Assembly (NCBI GenBank): GCA_049303435.1
Contig: JBAQNC010000286.1
Coordinates: 1-11,574, forward strand
Source of the DNA: Parvibaculum sp049303435
GTDB taxonomy: Bacteria > Pseudomonadota > Alphaproteobacteria > Parvibaculales > Parvibaculaceae
DNA: 11,574 bases
Direction of reading: 5' to 3'
The notes below the pieces were generated by a model. It was not told where the DNA came from. It searched no databases and saw only the letters and a program-made list of their open reading frames with translations. Positions 1 through 7,232 of this stretch are shown in pieces (the first letter of the stretch is position 1; every line of letters starts with the position of its first letter). The position numbers and the translations under genes were made by a program.

Positions 1-181
1 CGCCATAGCGGCGCGGCGGATCGACATTCTTTAGTCCTTTCACAGGCTTGGAAAAGCCCAGATTATTCGGCCCAATCAAGGCCTTGAAGCGGGTCTCGTG
101 AACCAGATTGGCATTATACCCATATTCAACGGGCTTCGCGCAGACCCGAATCCAGTCATGATGGCGACGGCTATAGAACAT
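1..181 (-). CDS. Partial hypothetical protein, N-terminal part, running off the left edge
   Basis: On the minus strand an ATG at 181 opens a frame that stays free of stops for 60 codons to the window edge. The translation begins MFYSRRHHDWIRVC and ends NVDPPRRYG. It has a balanced, protein-like composition with codons resembling those of the neighbours, but I do not recognise the family. No strong Shine-Dalgarno sequence precedes the ATG. An in-frame stop lies upstream inside the start of the yejA-like gene, so the start must lie close to 181, with TTG codons just upstream as alternatives. It is head to head with the yejA-like gene and only 23 bases separate the two starts. That leaves no room for two separate promoters outside the coding sequences. 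It could be a chance open frame; the missing C-terminal part would decide. Confidence 0.42.
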   Translation of the reverse strand, partial: MFYSRRHHDWIRVCAKPVEYGYNANLVHETRFKALIGPNNLGFSKPVKGLKNVDPPRRYG

Positions 182-204
182 AGGCAACGAGGCCAAAGAA
201 AGGC

Positions 205-2046
205 ATGTCGCTGATCAACAACCAAAAAATCTGGTTCGGACTGGCTTGTTTCATTGGCGCGCTGCTGGCTCCATTTGCCGGTAGCTCAGTCGCGGGCGCC
301 GCGCCGCTTCATGCCATCGCCATGCATGGGGAGCCACTCTACCCGGTGGATTTCGATCATTTTTCCTATGCCAACCCGGATGCGCCTGTTGGTGGGACCA
401 TCCACTACGGCGCCGTCGGCACGTTCGACAGTCTCAATCCGTTCATTGTGCGCGGCACACCTGCCATCGGCTTGCGGGAATATGTGTTCGAAAGCCTGAT
501 GGCGCGCAGTTATGACGAGCCGTTCAGTCTCTATGGATTACTGGCAGAGAGCATCGATGTGCCGGACGACCGAAGTTCGGTGACATTTCGCTTGCGGCCC
601 GAGGCGCGATTTTCGGACGGCACGCCGGTGACCATCGACGATGTGATCTTTTCTCTCGAGATTTTGCGGGACAAGGGACGGCCCAACTACAAGTCCTATT
701 TCTCAAAGGTCACGAAGATCGAGCGGGCTGATGCGCATAGCGTGCGGTTTGATATTGCGCCGGAAGCGGATGGCGGCGGGCCGGACAGGGAATTGCCGTT
801 GATCCTGGGGCTGATGCCTATCCTGCCAAAGCATGTCTACGCCCACCGCGACTTCAAGAAATCGGGGTATGACATGCCTGTGGGGAGCGGACGCTACACA
901 GTGCTGTCGTTCAAGCAGGGCAGTCAGATCATCTACAAGCGCGATCCGAACTATTGGGGACGCAATCTGGCGGTCAATCGGGGCATGGGCAATTTCGACA
1001 AACTCATCTTTGACTATTTTCGCGACACCAATGCGTCTTTCGAAGCTTTCAAGGCGGGGCTTTACGACGTGCGGGCCGAGGACGATCCAGGGCGCTGGAC
1101 GAGCGAGTTCAATTTTCCGGTCGTGAAAGACGGGCGGGTGCGGAAAGTCACCTTTCAGAACGGACTGCCATCGGGCATGCGCGCACTTGTCTTCAATACG
1201 CGGCGGAAGGTCTTTGCCGACAGACGGGTGCGCGTGGCATTGACGGATCTGTTCGATTTCGAATGGGTCAACAAGACGCTCTATCACGGCGTTTACAAAC
1301 GCACTCAAAGTTATTTCGACAATTCGGATTTATCCTCACATGGCCGCGCCGCGAATGCGCGGGAGCGGGAATTGCTGAAGCCGTTCCCCGACGCGGTCAG
1401 CGCCTCGATCATGGCGCGTGGCTATGAGGCGCCGCGAGGCGATCCATCCGGCCAGAACCGAAGCAATCGGGCGGCGGCACTCCGCCTACTCGCTGACGCG
1501 GGTTATGTGGTGCGCGGCGGGCAAGTCGTCAACAAGGCAAGCGCCGAGCCCTTGAGTTTTGAAATTCTGGTGGCGCGGCCTGCCGATGAACGTCTCGCGC
1601 TGGTCTATATGGACATGCTTCGCCGTGCCGGGATCGACGCCAAGGTGCGTAATGTCGATCCGAGCCAGTATCAGGGTCGCCTCGACAATTATGATTACGA
1701 CATGATCTTTTTCAACTGGGCAGGCTCTTTGTCTCCGGGCAATGAGCAATTGTTTCGCTGGAGTTCGCAATCCGCCGACGCGACCGGCACCTATAATTTT
1801 GCGGGTGTGAAGAGCCCGGCAGTGGACGCGATGATTTCGGCCATGCTGTCGGCGCACTCCCGCGAGGATTTCGTCAGCGCCGTACGTGCGCTCGATCGGG
1901 TCCTGCTGAGCGGCAACTACGTCATTCCGCTCTTCTATTCGCCCGACCAATGGGTCGCGCTTTGGGACAAGGTGGCCTATCCGGAAAGGACTTCACTTTA
2001 TGGATACCGCAGCGATGCCTGGTGGATGAAGCCGGGCGCGAAGTAG
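205..2046 (+). CDS. yejA: YejA-like extracellular solute-binding protein of a peptide/microcin C-type ABC transporter (SBP_bac_5 family)
   Basis: This is probably a periplasmic binding protein that captures oligopeptides or similar ligands for an ABC importer. The 613-residue length fits the YejA branch of family 5 solute-binding proteins. Residues 1-32 form a signal peptide: short N-region with Lys, hydrophobic stretch about 9-27, and an AGA cleavage site before residue 33. The YejA-typical N-terminal block follows, MHGEPLYPVDFDHF at 40-53 and NPDAPVGG at 57-64. In E. coli YejABEF imports microcin C and peptides; the ligand here is unknown. The gene stands alone: the next gene starts converging 12 bases after its stop, so no yejB, yejE or yejF follows. 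It must share a permease encoded elsewhere, or the operon is split. The ATG at 205 was chosen because it gives a complete signal peptide; a purine-rich AAAGAAAGG lies immediately before it, closer than usual. Confidence 0.88.
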   Translation: MSLINNQKIWFGLACFIGALLAPFAGSSVAGAAPLHAIAMHGEPLYPVDFDHFSYANPDAPVGGTIHYGAVGTFDSLNPFIVRGTPAIGLREYVFESLMARSYDEPFSLYGLLAESIDVPDDRSSVTFRLRPEARFSDGTPVTIDDVIFSLEILRDKGRPNYKSYFSKVTKIERADAHSVRFDIAPEADGGGPDRELPLILGLMPILPKHVYAHRDFKKSGYDMPVGSGRYTVLSFKQGSQIIYKRDPNYWGRNLAVNRGMGNFDKLIFDYFRDTNASFEAFKAGLYDVRAEDDPGRWTSEFNFPVVKDGRVRKVTFQNGLPSGMRALVFNTRRKVFADRRVRVALTDLFDFEWVNKTLYHGVYKRTQSYFDNSDLSSHGRAANARERELLKPFPDAVSASIMARGYEAPRGDPSGQNRSNRAAALRLLADAGYVVRGGQVVNKASAEPLSFEILVARPADERLALVYMDMLRRAGIDAKVRNVDPSQYQGRLDNYDYDMIFFNWAGSLSPGNEQLFRWSSQSADATGTYNFAGVKSPAVDAMISAMLSAHSREDFVSAVRALDRVLLSGNYVIPLFYSPDQWVALWDKVAYPERTSLYGYRSDAWWMKPGAK

Positions 2047-2058
2047 CACTCGACCGGA

Positions 2059-2651
2059 TCAGTCCGCTGCCTTGAAGAGGCTCATTCTGGCCTGCTTGAG
2101 AGCATTGGTCTTTTCGCCCCAGAGCTTGAGCGCGTTCGCGGCTTTTGAGCCCTCTTCTGCCAGAATGGCGTCGTGTCTTTCATCCCGGCGCGTAATTTCG
2201 CAGGCCAAGCCATTGGGATCAAAGAAATAAATGGAGTGGCAGAAGTGGTGATCAATGGGGCCGAAGACTGGAACTTTGGCTTCCTGAAGGCGCGTCATGA
2301 AGGCCTTTTGCTCATCCTCCGTCTCAACTTCAAAGGCGAAATGGTAATCGTCAATGCCGTCCTTCATCGTGAAGACATCGTCAGAAGCGCTTGAAGGGGC
2401 ATCGAAAAAGGCAATGAAGTTTCCGTCCGCCATCTCGAAAAAGAGATGCATGAAGGGGCGATCAGCTCCGCTCGGGTCCTTGTCGAAAGCGAGCGCGGCG
2501 GACTGCTTGAGCCCCAGCAGATCGACATAGAATTTCCTCTTTCGGCGGCATCGCGGCAGCGATAGGCGATGTGGTGAAAGCCCTTGATGGTTGGCGCCGG
2601 GGTCTTGACCTTGTCGAGATGTTCGACGGTTCCCAGAAATTCGTTCGTCAT
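2059..2651 (-). pseudogene. VOC (glyoxalase/bleomycin resistance/extradiol dioxygenase fold) protein, frameshifted
   Basis: The start is the ATG at 2651, preceded by a strong GGGAGGAG ribosome binding site (2657-2664) with a 5-base spacer. The first frame reads MTNEFLGTVEHLDKVK, then GFHHIAYRCRDAAE, a typical first beta-strand and helix of a VOC domain with a metal-ligand-type His27. Near 2536-2543 it slips: the continuation RKFYVDLLGLK and the rest of the domain lie in the -1 frame and run to the stop at 2059. One missing base restores a protein of about 197 residues. The second half carries the YHFAFEVE and DPNGLACEIT blocks, which hold the expected His and Glu of the fold. The substrate is unknown; family members include lyases, isomerases and ring-cleaving dioxygenases. 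It is the last gene of a minus-strand group. The coding sense of both halves is intact, so this is either a recent mutation or a sequence error. Confidence 0.8.
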
Positions 2652-2741
2652 ATTCACTCCTCCCACAGAGCTCATTCATTCGCTTGATGACGGTACGCTC
2701 GTCGGCGGGGTCTGACTAGACCAAGGTCCATTTCCATTCGC

Positions 2742-3344
2742 TCAATTTACGGCCCGATCCAGAGCCCGCCCTGTTATCCATACCCGATAGGCGGATTTGG
2801 CGTTGATGAGGCCGAGGATGACACCGACGACAAGGTCCGGCCAGCCTGTCGTCCAGAAGGCGGCAGTGAAAATGCCGGTGCAAATGACGACTATATTGGC
2901 GATGGCGTCATTGCGTTCGTAATAGTAGGACGCCGCTCGGACGTCCTCAGACAGGCGGCTATATATGACCAGCAGGAAGGCGCAGACGAGGTTTACAAGC
3001 AAGGCGCCCGCAGCCGTCATCATGAAGGGAAAAAGCGTCGGCACTTCCGGGAGGTTGAACTTATGCCATGCCATCCAGATCGTCGCCACAACCGGGATAA
3101 ACATGATGGCTGCCGCGCCCTGCCGGAGTTTTGGGTGGACGTGCGTGCCGGTGAACAGGCCGACAAGGATCAGCATGTTGATTGCGGCATCGCCCAGAAA
3201 GTCGATGCTGTCGGCGGTCAGAGAGACAGAGCCGATGGTGTATCCGATATAGAGTTCGGTGCTGAAATAGCCGAAGTTGAGAAACATGACCGCCGCCACA
3301 AGCCATCTGATTGCGATTTTGTGCGTGGCGGCCCGGGCGGTCAT
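2742..3344 (-). CDS. Short cation diffusion facilitator (CDF) family transporter
   Basis: This is an inner-membrane protein of 200 residues with about six hydrophobic segments (roughly 11-35, 38-64, 74-94, 104-128, 146-164, 168-190). Segment 2 contains TADSIDFLGDAAIN, where D48 and D52 form the DxxxD that matches the transmembrane metal site of CDF exporters such as YiiP. Segment 5 begins ERNDAIANI, with D146. The position that is usually His, four residues before it, is Tyr142. Related short CDF proteins with an RND motif are known in cobalt/nickel-type branches, so divalent metal export by proton antiport is the likely role, but the metal is not predictable. The protein ends right after segment 6, so the C-terminal cytoplasmic domain found in many CDF proteins is absent, as is a His-rich loop. 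A weak AAGGA-type site lies 10 bases before the ATG. The gene follows the phosphatase gene by 15 bases and is probably cotranscribed. Confidence 0.8.
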   Translation of the reverse strand: MTARAATHKIAIRWLVAAVMFLNFGYFSTELYIGYTIGSVSLTADSIDFLGDAAINMLILVGLFTGTHVHPKLRQGAAAIMFIPVVATIWMAWHKFNLPEVPTLFPFMMTAAGALLVNLVCAFLLVIYSRLSEDVRAASYYYERNDAIANIVVICTGIFTAAFWTTGWPDLVVGVILGLINAKSAYRVWITGRALDRAVN

Positions 3345-3359
3345 CGGAAAATGGTCCTT

Positions 3360-4118
3360 CTAGCGGGGATCCTTGGCAAAGATCGCTTCGAGGCTCGTCA
3401 TGTTCATGCCGTGCTTGACGTAGTTGTACGGCGTAACGTTGACTGCCTTTATTATGGCACGTTCAATCTCGGCGCCAAGTGATCCGTCGGCCTTGGGCAC
3501 CATGTCAAAGTCAATGACATTGATGCAGGCGGGGTCCTGTTCGAACGCGCGAACGGCCTGAAGACCACTCTCCCCCGCACCCATAGCGCACCAGCCGAGA
3601 ATGAGGCGGTTGATGCCTTCATGTGCGGCAATGAGCATGGTGTGCCAGTCAGGCTCGGCCAGTCGTTTACGGATCGCGGTCAGCGCGCGGCGCTCGGCTT
3701 CGGCAAAGACCTCGCCGCCTTCCATCATGGTCGCGCCGGGGACATGGGCCTGTTCGAAATAGAAGGTCATTTCGGCGGCAAGTTCGGCGCGCGTGGTTGC
3801 CTTGGTGAGTTTGCCGCCGTGAATCTCGACAAGATCGGGAACGATCTCGAGCGCGGGTCGATCCTCGGGCGGTTGAGCGTCGAGGACGAAATTGGCGGTT
3901 CCGATGGTGCGGGGTACGCCTGAGCAGATTGCGCGGTCGAAGCGGACATGGGCGAGAGCCGCCCCGCCCGCCTTGGCCTGTTCCTGTCCGAGCGGCGTCA
4001 GCGGCACCACTTTGGTGTCGCCGCCCGCTGCCTGGATTTCACGTCCGAAATAGTCGACATGGCCGTGCCGCATCAGATAGATGCGGCGACGGCCTGTCGT
4101 GCCGGGACGTGCGCTCAA
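3360..4118 (-). CDS. Histidine phosphatase family protein (phosphoglycerate mutase-like)
   Basis: This 252-residue protein belongs to the histidine phosphatase superfamily. The signature RHG lies at residues 17-19 in the strand RRRIYLMRHGH, with His18 the expected phosphoacceptor. A second catalytic His lies in the C-terminal half in AAHEGINRLIL, and an acidic residue in VEIHGG may serve as proton donor. Such enzymes act as phosphomonoesterases or mutases on small molecules or phosphoproteins; the substrate cannot be told. The start is unusual: the only usable upstream codon is TTG at 4118, because the next Met lies inside the RHG strand. This TTG overlaps the stop of the racemase gene by four bases (TTGA), which points to translational coupling. 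No signal peptide is seen, so a cytoplasmic location is likely. Confidence 0.87.
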   Translation of the reverse strand: MSARPGTTGRRRIYLMRHGHVDYFGREIQAAGGDTKVVPLTPLGQEQAKAGGAALAHVRFDRAICSGVPRTIGTANFVLDAQPPEDRPALEIVPDLVEIHGGKLTKATTRAELAAEMTFYFEQAHVPGATMMEGGEVFAEAERRALTAIRKRLAEPDWHTMLIAAHEGINRLILGWCAMGAGESGLQAVRAFEQDPACINVIDFDMVPKADGSLGAEIERAIIKAVNVTPYNYVKHGMNMTSLEAIFAKDPR

Positions 4119-5248
4119 ATCGCTTCCGCCTTTTTCAGGCTGTCGATGTCGCCCGCCGAAAAGCCGAAGTTCTTGAGGATATCATCGGTCTGTTCGCCGA
4201 CCTGCGGCGCGGGGCCGTTGATCTTCGATTCCGTGCGCGAGAAACGCGGGGCGATGTTGGGCTGGGCGACGCCGTCGATCTCGACGATGGTCTGGCGGTC
4301 CTTGTTGTGCTGATGGTCCTTGGCTTCGCTGATCGACAGGACGGGCGCAAAGCAGATGTCTGTGTTTTCCATGGTAGCGCACCACTCGTCGCGCGTCTTG
4401 GTCTTGAAGACGGCTTCGATCTTGACCTTCATCTCCGGCCATTTGGTGGCGTCCATCTGGTGGTCCCAGATATCGTCGGTGAGACCGGCCTTCTCGCGCA
4501 GGATGGCGTAGAACTGGGGTTCGATCGAACCGATCGAAATCCACTTTCCGTCCTTGGTTTCATAGGTGTCGTAGAAATGCGTGCCGCCATCGAGCAAGTT
4601 CGTGCCGTGGGGTTCTTTCCACATGCCAGCCGCTGTGAACCCGTAGAACATGGTCATGAGCGACGTCGCGCCGTCGGTCATCGCCGCATCGACGACCTGT
4701 CCCTTGCCGGTCTTGTTGGCCTCGACGAGGGCCGCGAGCATGCCCATGGCCAGATAGAGCGCGCCGCCGCCGAAATCGCCGACGAGGTTGAGCGGGGGCA
4801 CAGGCTTTTCACCCGGGCGACCGATGGCGTGAAGCGCGCCTGTGAGCGAGATGTAGTTGATGTCGTGTCCGGCGGCCTTGGCGAGCATGCCGGTCTGGCC
4901 CCAGCCGGTCATGCGGCCATAGACGAGTTTTGGGTTGCGCTTGAGCGCCACATCCGGGCCTAGCCCCAAGCGTTCCATGACGCCGGGACGGAAGCCTTCC
5001 TGAAGGATATCTGCGCCTTCGATGAGCTTGAGGCAGGTCTCGATGGCTTGGGGCTTTTTCAGGTCCAGCGCAATCGACTTCTTGCCGCGGGATGAGATGT
5101 CGAATTTGGAGCCGCCGCCGCGTCCGCCCTTGCGGTCGATGCGGATGACTTCGGCGCCCATATCGGCGAGCAGCATGCCGCAGAAAGGGCCTGGCCCAAT
5201 GCCGGCAAATTCCAGAACTTTCACGCCTGACAGTGGTCCGCTACCCAT
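4115..5248 (-). CDS. CaiB/BaiF CoA-transferase family III protein, alpha-methylacyl-CoA racemase-like
   Basis: This 377-residue protein has the length and motifs of alpha-methylacyl-CoA racemase. That enzyme epimerises (R)- and (S)-2-methylacyl-CoA esters through a His and an Asp. Both expected catalytic residues are visible: His128 in AGHDINYISLTG and Asp158 in NLVGDFGGGALYL, matching the His/Asp pair known from the mycobacterial enzyme MCR. The N-terminal block PLSGVKVLEFAGIGPGPFCG and GADILQEGFRPGVMERLGLG are typical of the family. True CoA transferases of the same fold use an Asp nucleophile without this His, so racemase is preferred. The start is supported by AAGGGAG (5256-5262) seven bases before the ATG. 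The gene is first of a minus-strand group and is divergent from an acyl-CoA ligase, which could supply its CoA esters. The exact substrate is not known. Confidence 0.9.
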   Translation of the reverse strand: MGSGPLSGVKVLEFAGIGPGPFCGMLLADMGAEVIRIDRKGGRGGGSKFDISSRGKKSIALDLKKPQAIETCLKLIEGADILQEGFRPGVMERLGLGPDVALKRNPKLVYGRMTGWGQTGMLAKAAGHDINYISLTGALHAIGRPGEKPVPPLNLVGDFGGGALYLAMGMLAALVEANKTGKGQVVDAAMTDGATSLMTMFYGFTAAGMWKEPHGTNLLDGGTHFYDTYETKDGKWISIGSIEPQFYAILREKAGLTDDIWDHQMDATKWPEMKVKIEAVFKTKTRDEWCATMENTDICFAPVLSISEAKDHQHNKDRQTIVEIDGVAQPNIAPRFSRTESKINGPAPQVGEQTDDILKNFGFSAGDIDSLKKAEAI

Positions 5249-5387
5249 TTTACAGCTCCCTTGATTTTGAATTTGTTGGGATTTGTTTTAGCGGCTTGAA
5301 TGAAGGGCGTAAACGGGCTGATGGATGACGCAGGGGTAGCCTTACGTGCGACTTGCCTCTGTGGAGCGGCGACCTTACAAACGGCGC

Positions 5388-6941
5388 ATGTCAGAAATAT
5401 CTCCATCAGGCTCATTCGGATATCGGGGCGAATTGCCGCCTGCGCATTTCAACATGGCGCGCTATTGCCTGAGCGCGGGCGCGGCGAAATGGCCGGACAA
5501 GGTGGCGTTGATCGTGGTGTCGCATGCCGACGAGCCGATCGAGGAAGCCGAACACTGGACCTATGGGGAACTGGACGATGTCGTGCGGCGGATTGCCAGT
5601 GGATTGCTGGCGGAAGGGTTTCAGCCCGGCGAGCGGCTGATGATCCGCATGCATAATACAAGCGATTATGCCTTGCTCTTTTTCGGGGCGATTGCGGCAG
5701 GGATCGTGCCCCTGCCCTCGTCGTCGCAGCTGACGCATTCGGAAGCCGAATTTCTGTTGAATGACTCCGCAGCCGGTGCGGTGGCGATTGCAAGTGACAT
5801 GGCAGTTCACACTGGCGAGGCGCGGGTGATCGACGAAGCGATGGTGGCGCGGCTCAAGAAGCATGAGCCGATGCAGGATTATGCCGACACGCTTGCCGAC
5901 GGTCCGGCGTTTCTCGTTTACACGTCGGGCACGAGCGGTCGTCCGAAAGGCGTGCTGCATGCGCAGCGTAGCGCCTGGGGGCGGCGGCCGATGTATCAGG
6001 GATGGTACGGGCTGACGTCCGACGACATCGTGCTGCATGCAGGCGCGTTCAACTGGACCTATACGCTGGGCGTGGGACTGACGGACCCGTGGGCGAACGG
6101 CGCGACGACGGTTCTCTATGTCGGCGAGAAGGATGTGCAGGTCTGGCCGAAATTGCTGGCGCAGACGGGCGCGACGCTTTTTGCCGCCGTGCCGACGCTC
6201 TACCGGCAAATCCTCAAATATTGCGATCTGTCGAAGCATGACCTGAGCGCGTTGCGCCACGGGCTGACGGCGGGAGAGGCGCTGTCGGCGACGCTGCTCG
6301 ATCATTGGCGCGAGGCGACGGGCAAGGAGCTTTATGAAGCTCTGGGGATGAGCGAGTGCTCGACCTATATCTCGACCGCGCCGGGGATGGAAATTCGCGT
6401 CGGGAGTCCGGGGCGTCCGCAGCCGGGGCGCTGTGTTGTCACGCTGCCCCTTGATGGGGGAACCGAGCCACTGTCTGCCGGAGAAACAGGATTGCTGGCG
6501 GTGCATCGCAGTGATCCCGGCTTGATGCTTGGCTACTGGCGACGCCCGGAAGAAGATGCGGAAGTGTTTCGCGGTGAATGGTTCGTCGGCGGCGATCTCG
6601 CGACTTTCGATGAAGATGGATATCTTTGGTATCATGGCCGCGCAGACGACGTGATGAACGCGATGGGTTATCGCGTCAGCCCGCAAGAGGTCGAGGCCGC
6701 GTTGTCAAAACATCCGTCGGTCGGCGAAGTCGCGGTCACCGAACTTCATGTGCGTGAAGATGTGAGCGTGGTCACCGCTTTCATCCTATTGAAGGAAGGC
6801 GCAAAGGTGGATGTGGCCGATCTGGAACGTTTCGCGGCGGATGCACTGGCCGCCTACAAATGTCCTCGCGAGTATCGCTTTGTCGAAACGCTGCCGCGCA
6901 CACCGAATGGCAAGGTGATGCGCCGCGCGCTTCAGGGATAG
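5388..6941 (+). CDS. AMP-forming acyl-CoA synthetase/ligase (ANL superfamily, benzoate-CoA ligase-like)
   Basis: This enzyme activates a carboxylic acid to its CoA thioester through an acyl-adenylate. From the ATG at 5388 it has 517 residues. Core motifs appear in order: the phosphate-binding loop VYTSGTSGRPKGVLHAQ near 176-192, the adenylate motif ALGMSECST near 318-326, GGDLATFDEDGYLWYHGRADD near 401-421 with the hinge region after it, and the C-terminal TPNGKVMRRAL with the adenylating Lys509. The N-terminus (YRGELPPAHFNMARYCL, then an YGELDDVVRRIASGL block) resembles benzoate- and 2-aminobenzoate-CoA ligases and medium-chain synthetases more than long-chain fatty acid ligases, so an aromatic or short to medium-chain acid is plausible. 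A GTG at 5346, with an AGGGG about nine bases before it, would add 14 residues. I prefer 5388 because the extension (RLASVERRPYKRR) looks unlike the family. It is divergent from the racemase gene. Confidence 0.9.
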   Translation: MSEISPSGSFGYRGELPPAHFNMARYCLSAGAAKWPDKVALIVVSHADEPIEEAEHWTYGELDDVVRRIASGLLAEGFQPGERLMIRMHNTSDYALLFFGAIAAGIVPLPSSSQLTHSEAEFLLNDSAAGAVAIASDMAVHTGEARVIDEAMVARLKKHEPMQDYADTLADGPAFLVYTSGTSGRPKGVLHAQRSAWGRRPMYQGWYGLTSDDIVLHAGAFNWTYTLGVGLTDPWANGATTVLYVGEKDVQVWPKLLAQTGATLFAAVPTLYRQILKYCDLSKHDLSALRHGLTAGEALSATLLDHWREATGKELYEALGMSECSTYISTAPGMEIRVGSPGRPQPGRCVVTLPLDGGTEPLSAGETGLLAVHRSDPGLMLGYWRRPEEDAEVFRGEWFVGGDLATFDEDGYLWYHGRADDVMNAMGYRVSPQEVEAALSKHPSVGEVAVTELHVREDVSVVTAFILLKEGAKVDVADLERFAADALAAYKCPREYRFVETLPRTPNGKVMRRALQG

Positions 6942-7141
6942 TCGGTCTTTTCGACACGAGCGCCGACGTTGTGCTGCTGGCCGAGATGCAGGGCGTCATA
7001 GGCTTGGCTGGCTGCGGCGCTGTTTGCACGCACTTCGTCAATCCGTTGCATCAAAGCAGCGAGGGCAACAACGGGCGTTGTCTGAATTGCCCAGACACAT
7101 GCCAGAAAGCCGAAAATGGCGCCGGCAACGAATTTCATCAT
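6932..7141 (-). CDS. Small hypothetical protein with an N-terminal membrane segment
   Basis: This 69-residue frame starts MMKFVAGAIFGFLACVWAIQ and has one hydrophobic stretch at about residues 4-31. A soluble, polar, Ala- and Gln-containing tail follows (MQRIDEVRANSAAASQAYDALH), then a charged end. It looks like a small inner-membrane-anchored or exported protein; no cleavage motif is convincing. A GGAGGAG ribosome binding site (7153-7159) lies 11 bases before the first ATG, longer than ideal but strong. The last ten bases overlap, tail to tail, the end of the acyl-CoA ligase gene. The family is not recognised. It is supported by the ribosome binding site, the ordered hydrophobic/polar layout and the lack of any other gene in the interval. 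A chance frame remains possible. Confidence 0.55.
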   Translation of the reverse strand: MMKFVAGAIFGFLACVWAIQTTPVVALAALMQRIDEVRANSAAASQAYDALHLGQQHNVGARVEKTDYP

Positions 7142-7176
7142 CGCGTCTTTTTCTCCTCCGCAGCGTGCTGAGGAAT

Positions 7177-7206
7177 ATTCTGGCGTGAGAAAAAAGATTA
7201 ATGCAA
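7177..7206 (-). promoter_or_regulatory. Possible sigma-70-type promoter for the small membrane protein gene
   Basis: Reading the minus strand, TTGCAT (7201-7206) is followed after 18 bases by CAGAAT (7177-7182). The -10-like box lies 35 bases before the ATG at 7141. Both hexamers match the consensus only partly. The surrounding 140 bases are markedly more AT-rich than the coding sequence, which is what first drew attention here. Confidence 0.25.
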
Positions 7207-7232
7207 GTGATTGTTTTTATTGGCTGATTAAG

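Noticed and set aside
2047..2058. Terminator between the yejA-like and VOC genes
   Set aside because: Only 12 bases separate the stops, and the weak CGGA/TCCG pairing nearby has no T-tract.
2530..2545. Programmed -1 frameshifting in the VOC gene
   Set aside because: No X-XXY-YYZ slippery heptamer and no clear downstream hairpin were seen. Mutation or sequence error is simpler, so recoding is kept only as an alternative.
2652..2679. Upstream starts for the VOC gene at 2675 and 2679
   Set aside because: The ATG at 2651 has the strong ribosome binding site at the correct distance. The frame starting at 2679 gives a non-VOC N-terminus.
3929..4963. A 344-codon open frame on the plus strand opposite the racemase gene
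   Set aside because: The racemase frame has both catalytic residues and family motifs; the antisense frame has none.
5412..6686. A 424-codon open frame on the minus strand inside the acyl-CoA ligase gene
   Set aside because: Its translation is rich in Arg, His and Pro without family features, while the plus strand encodes a complete ANL enzyme.
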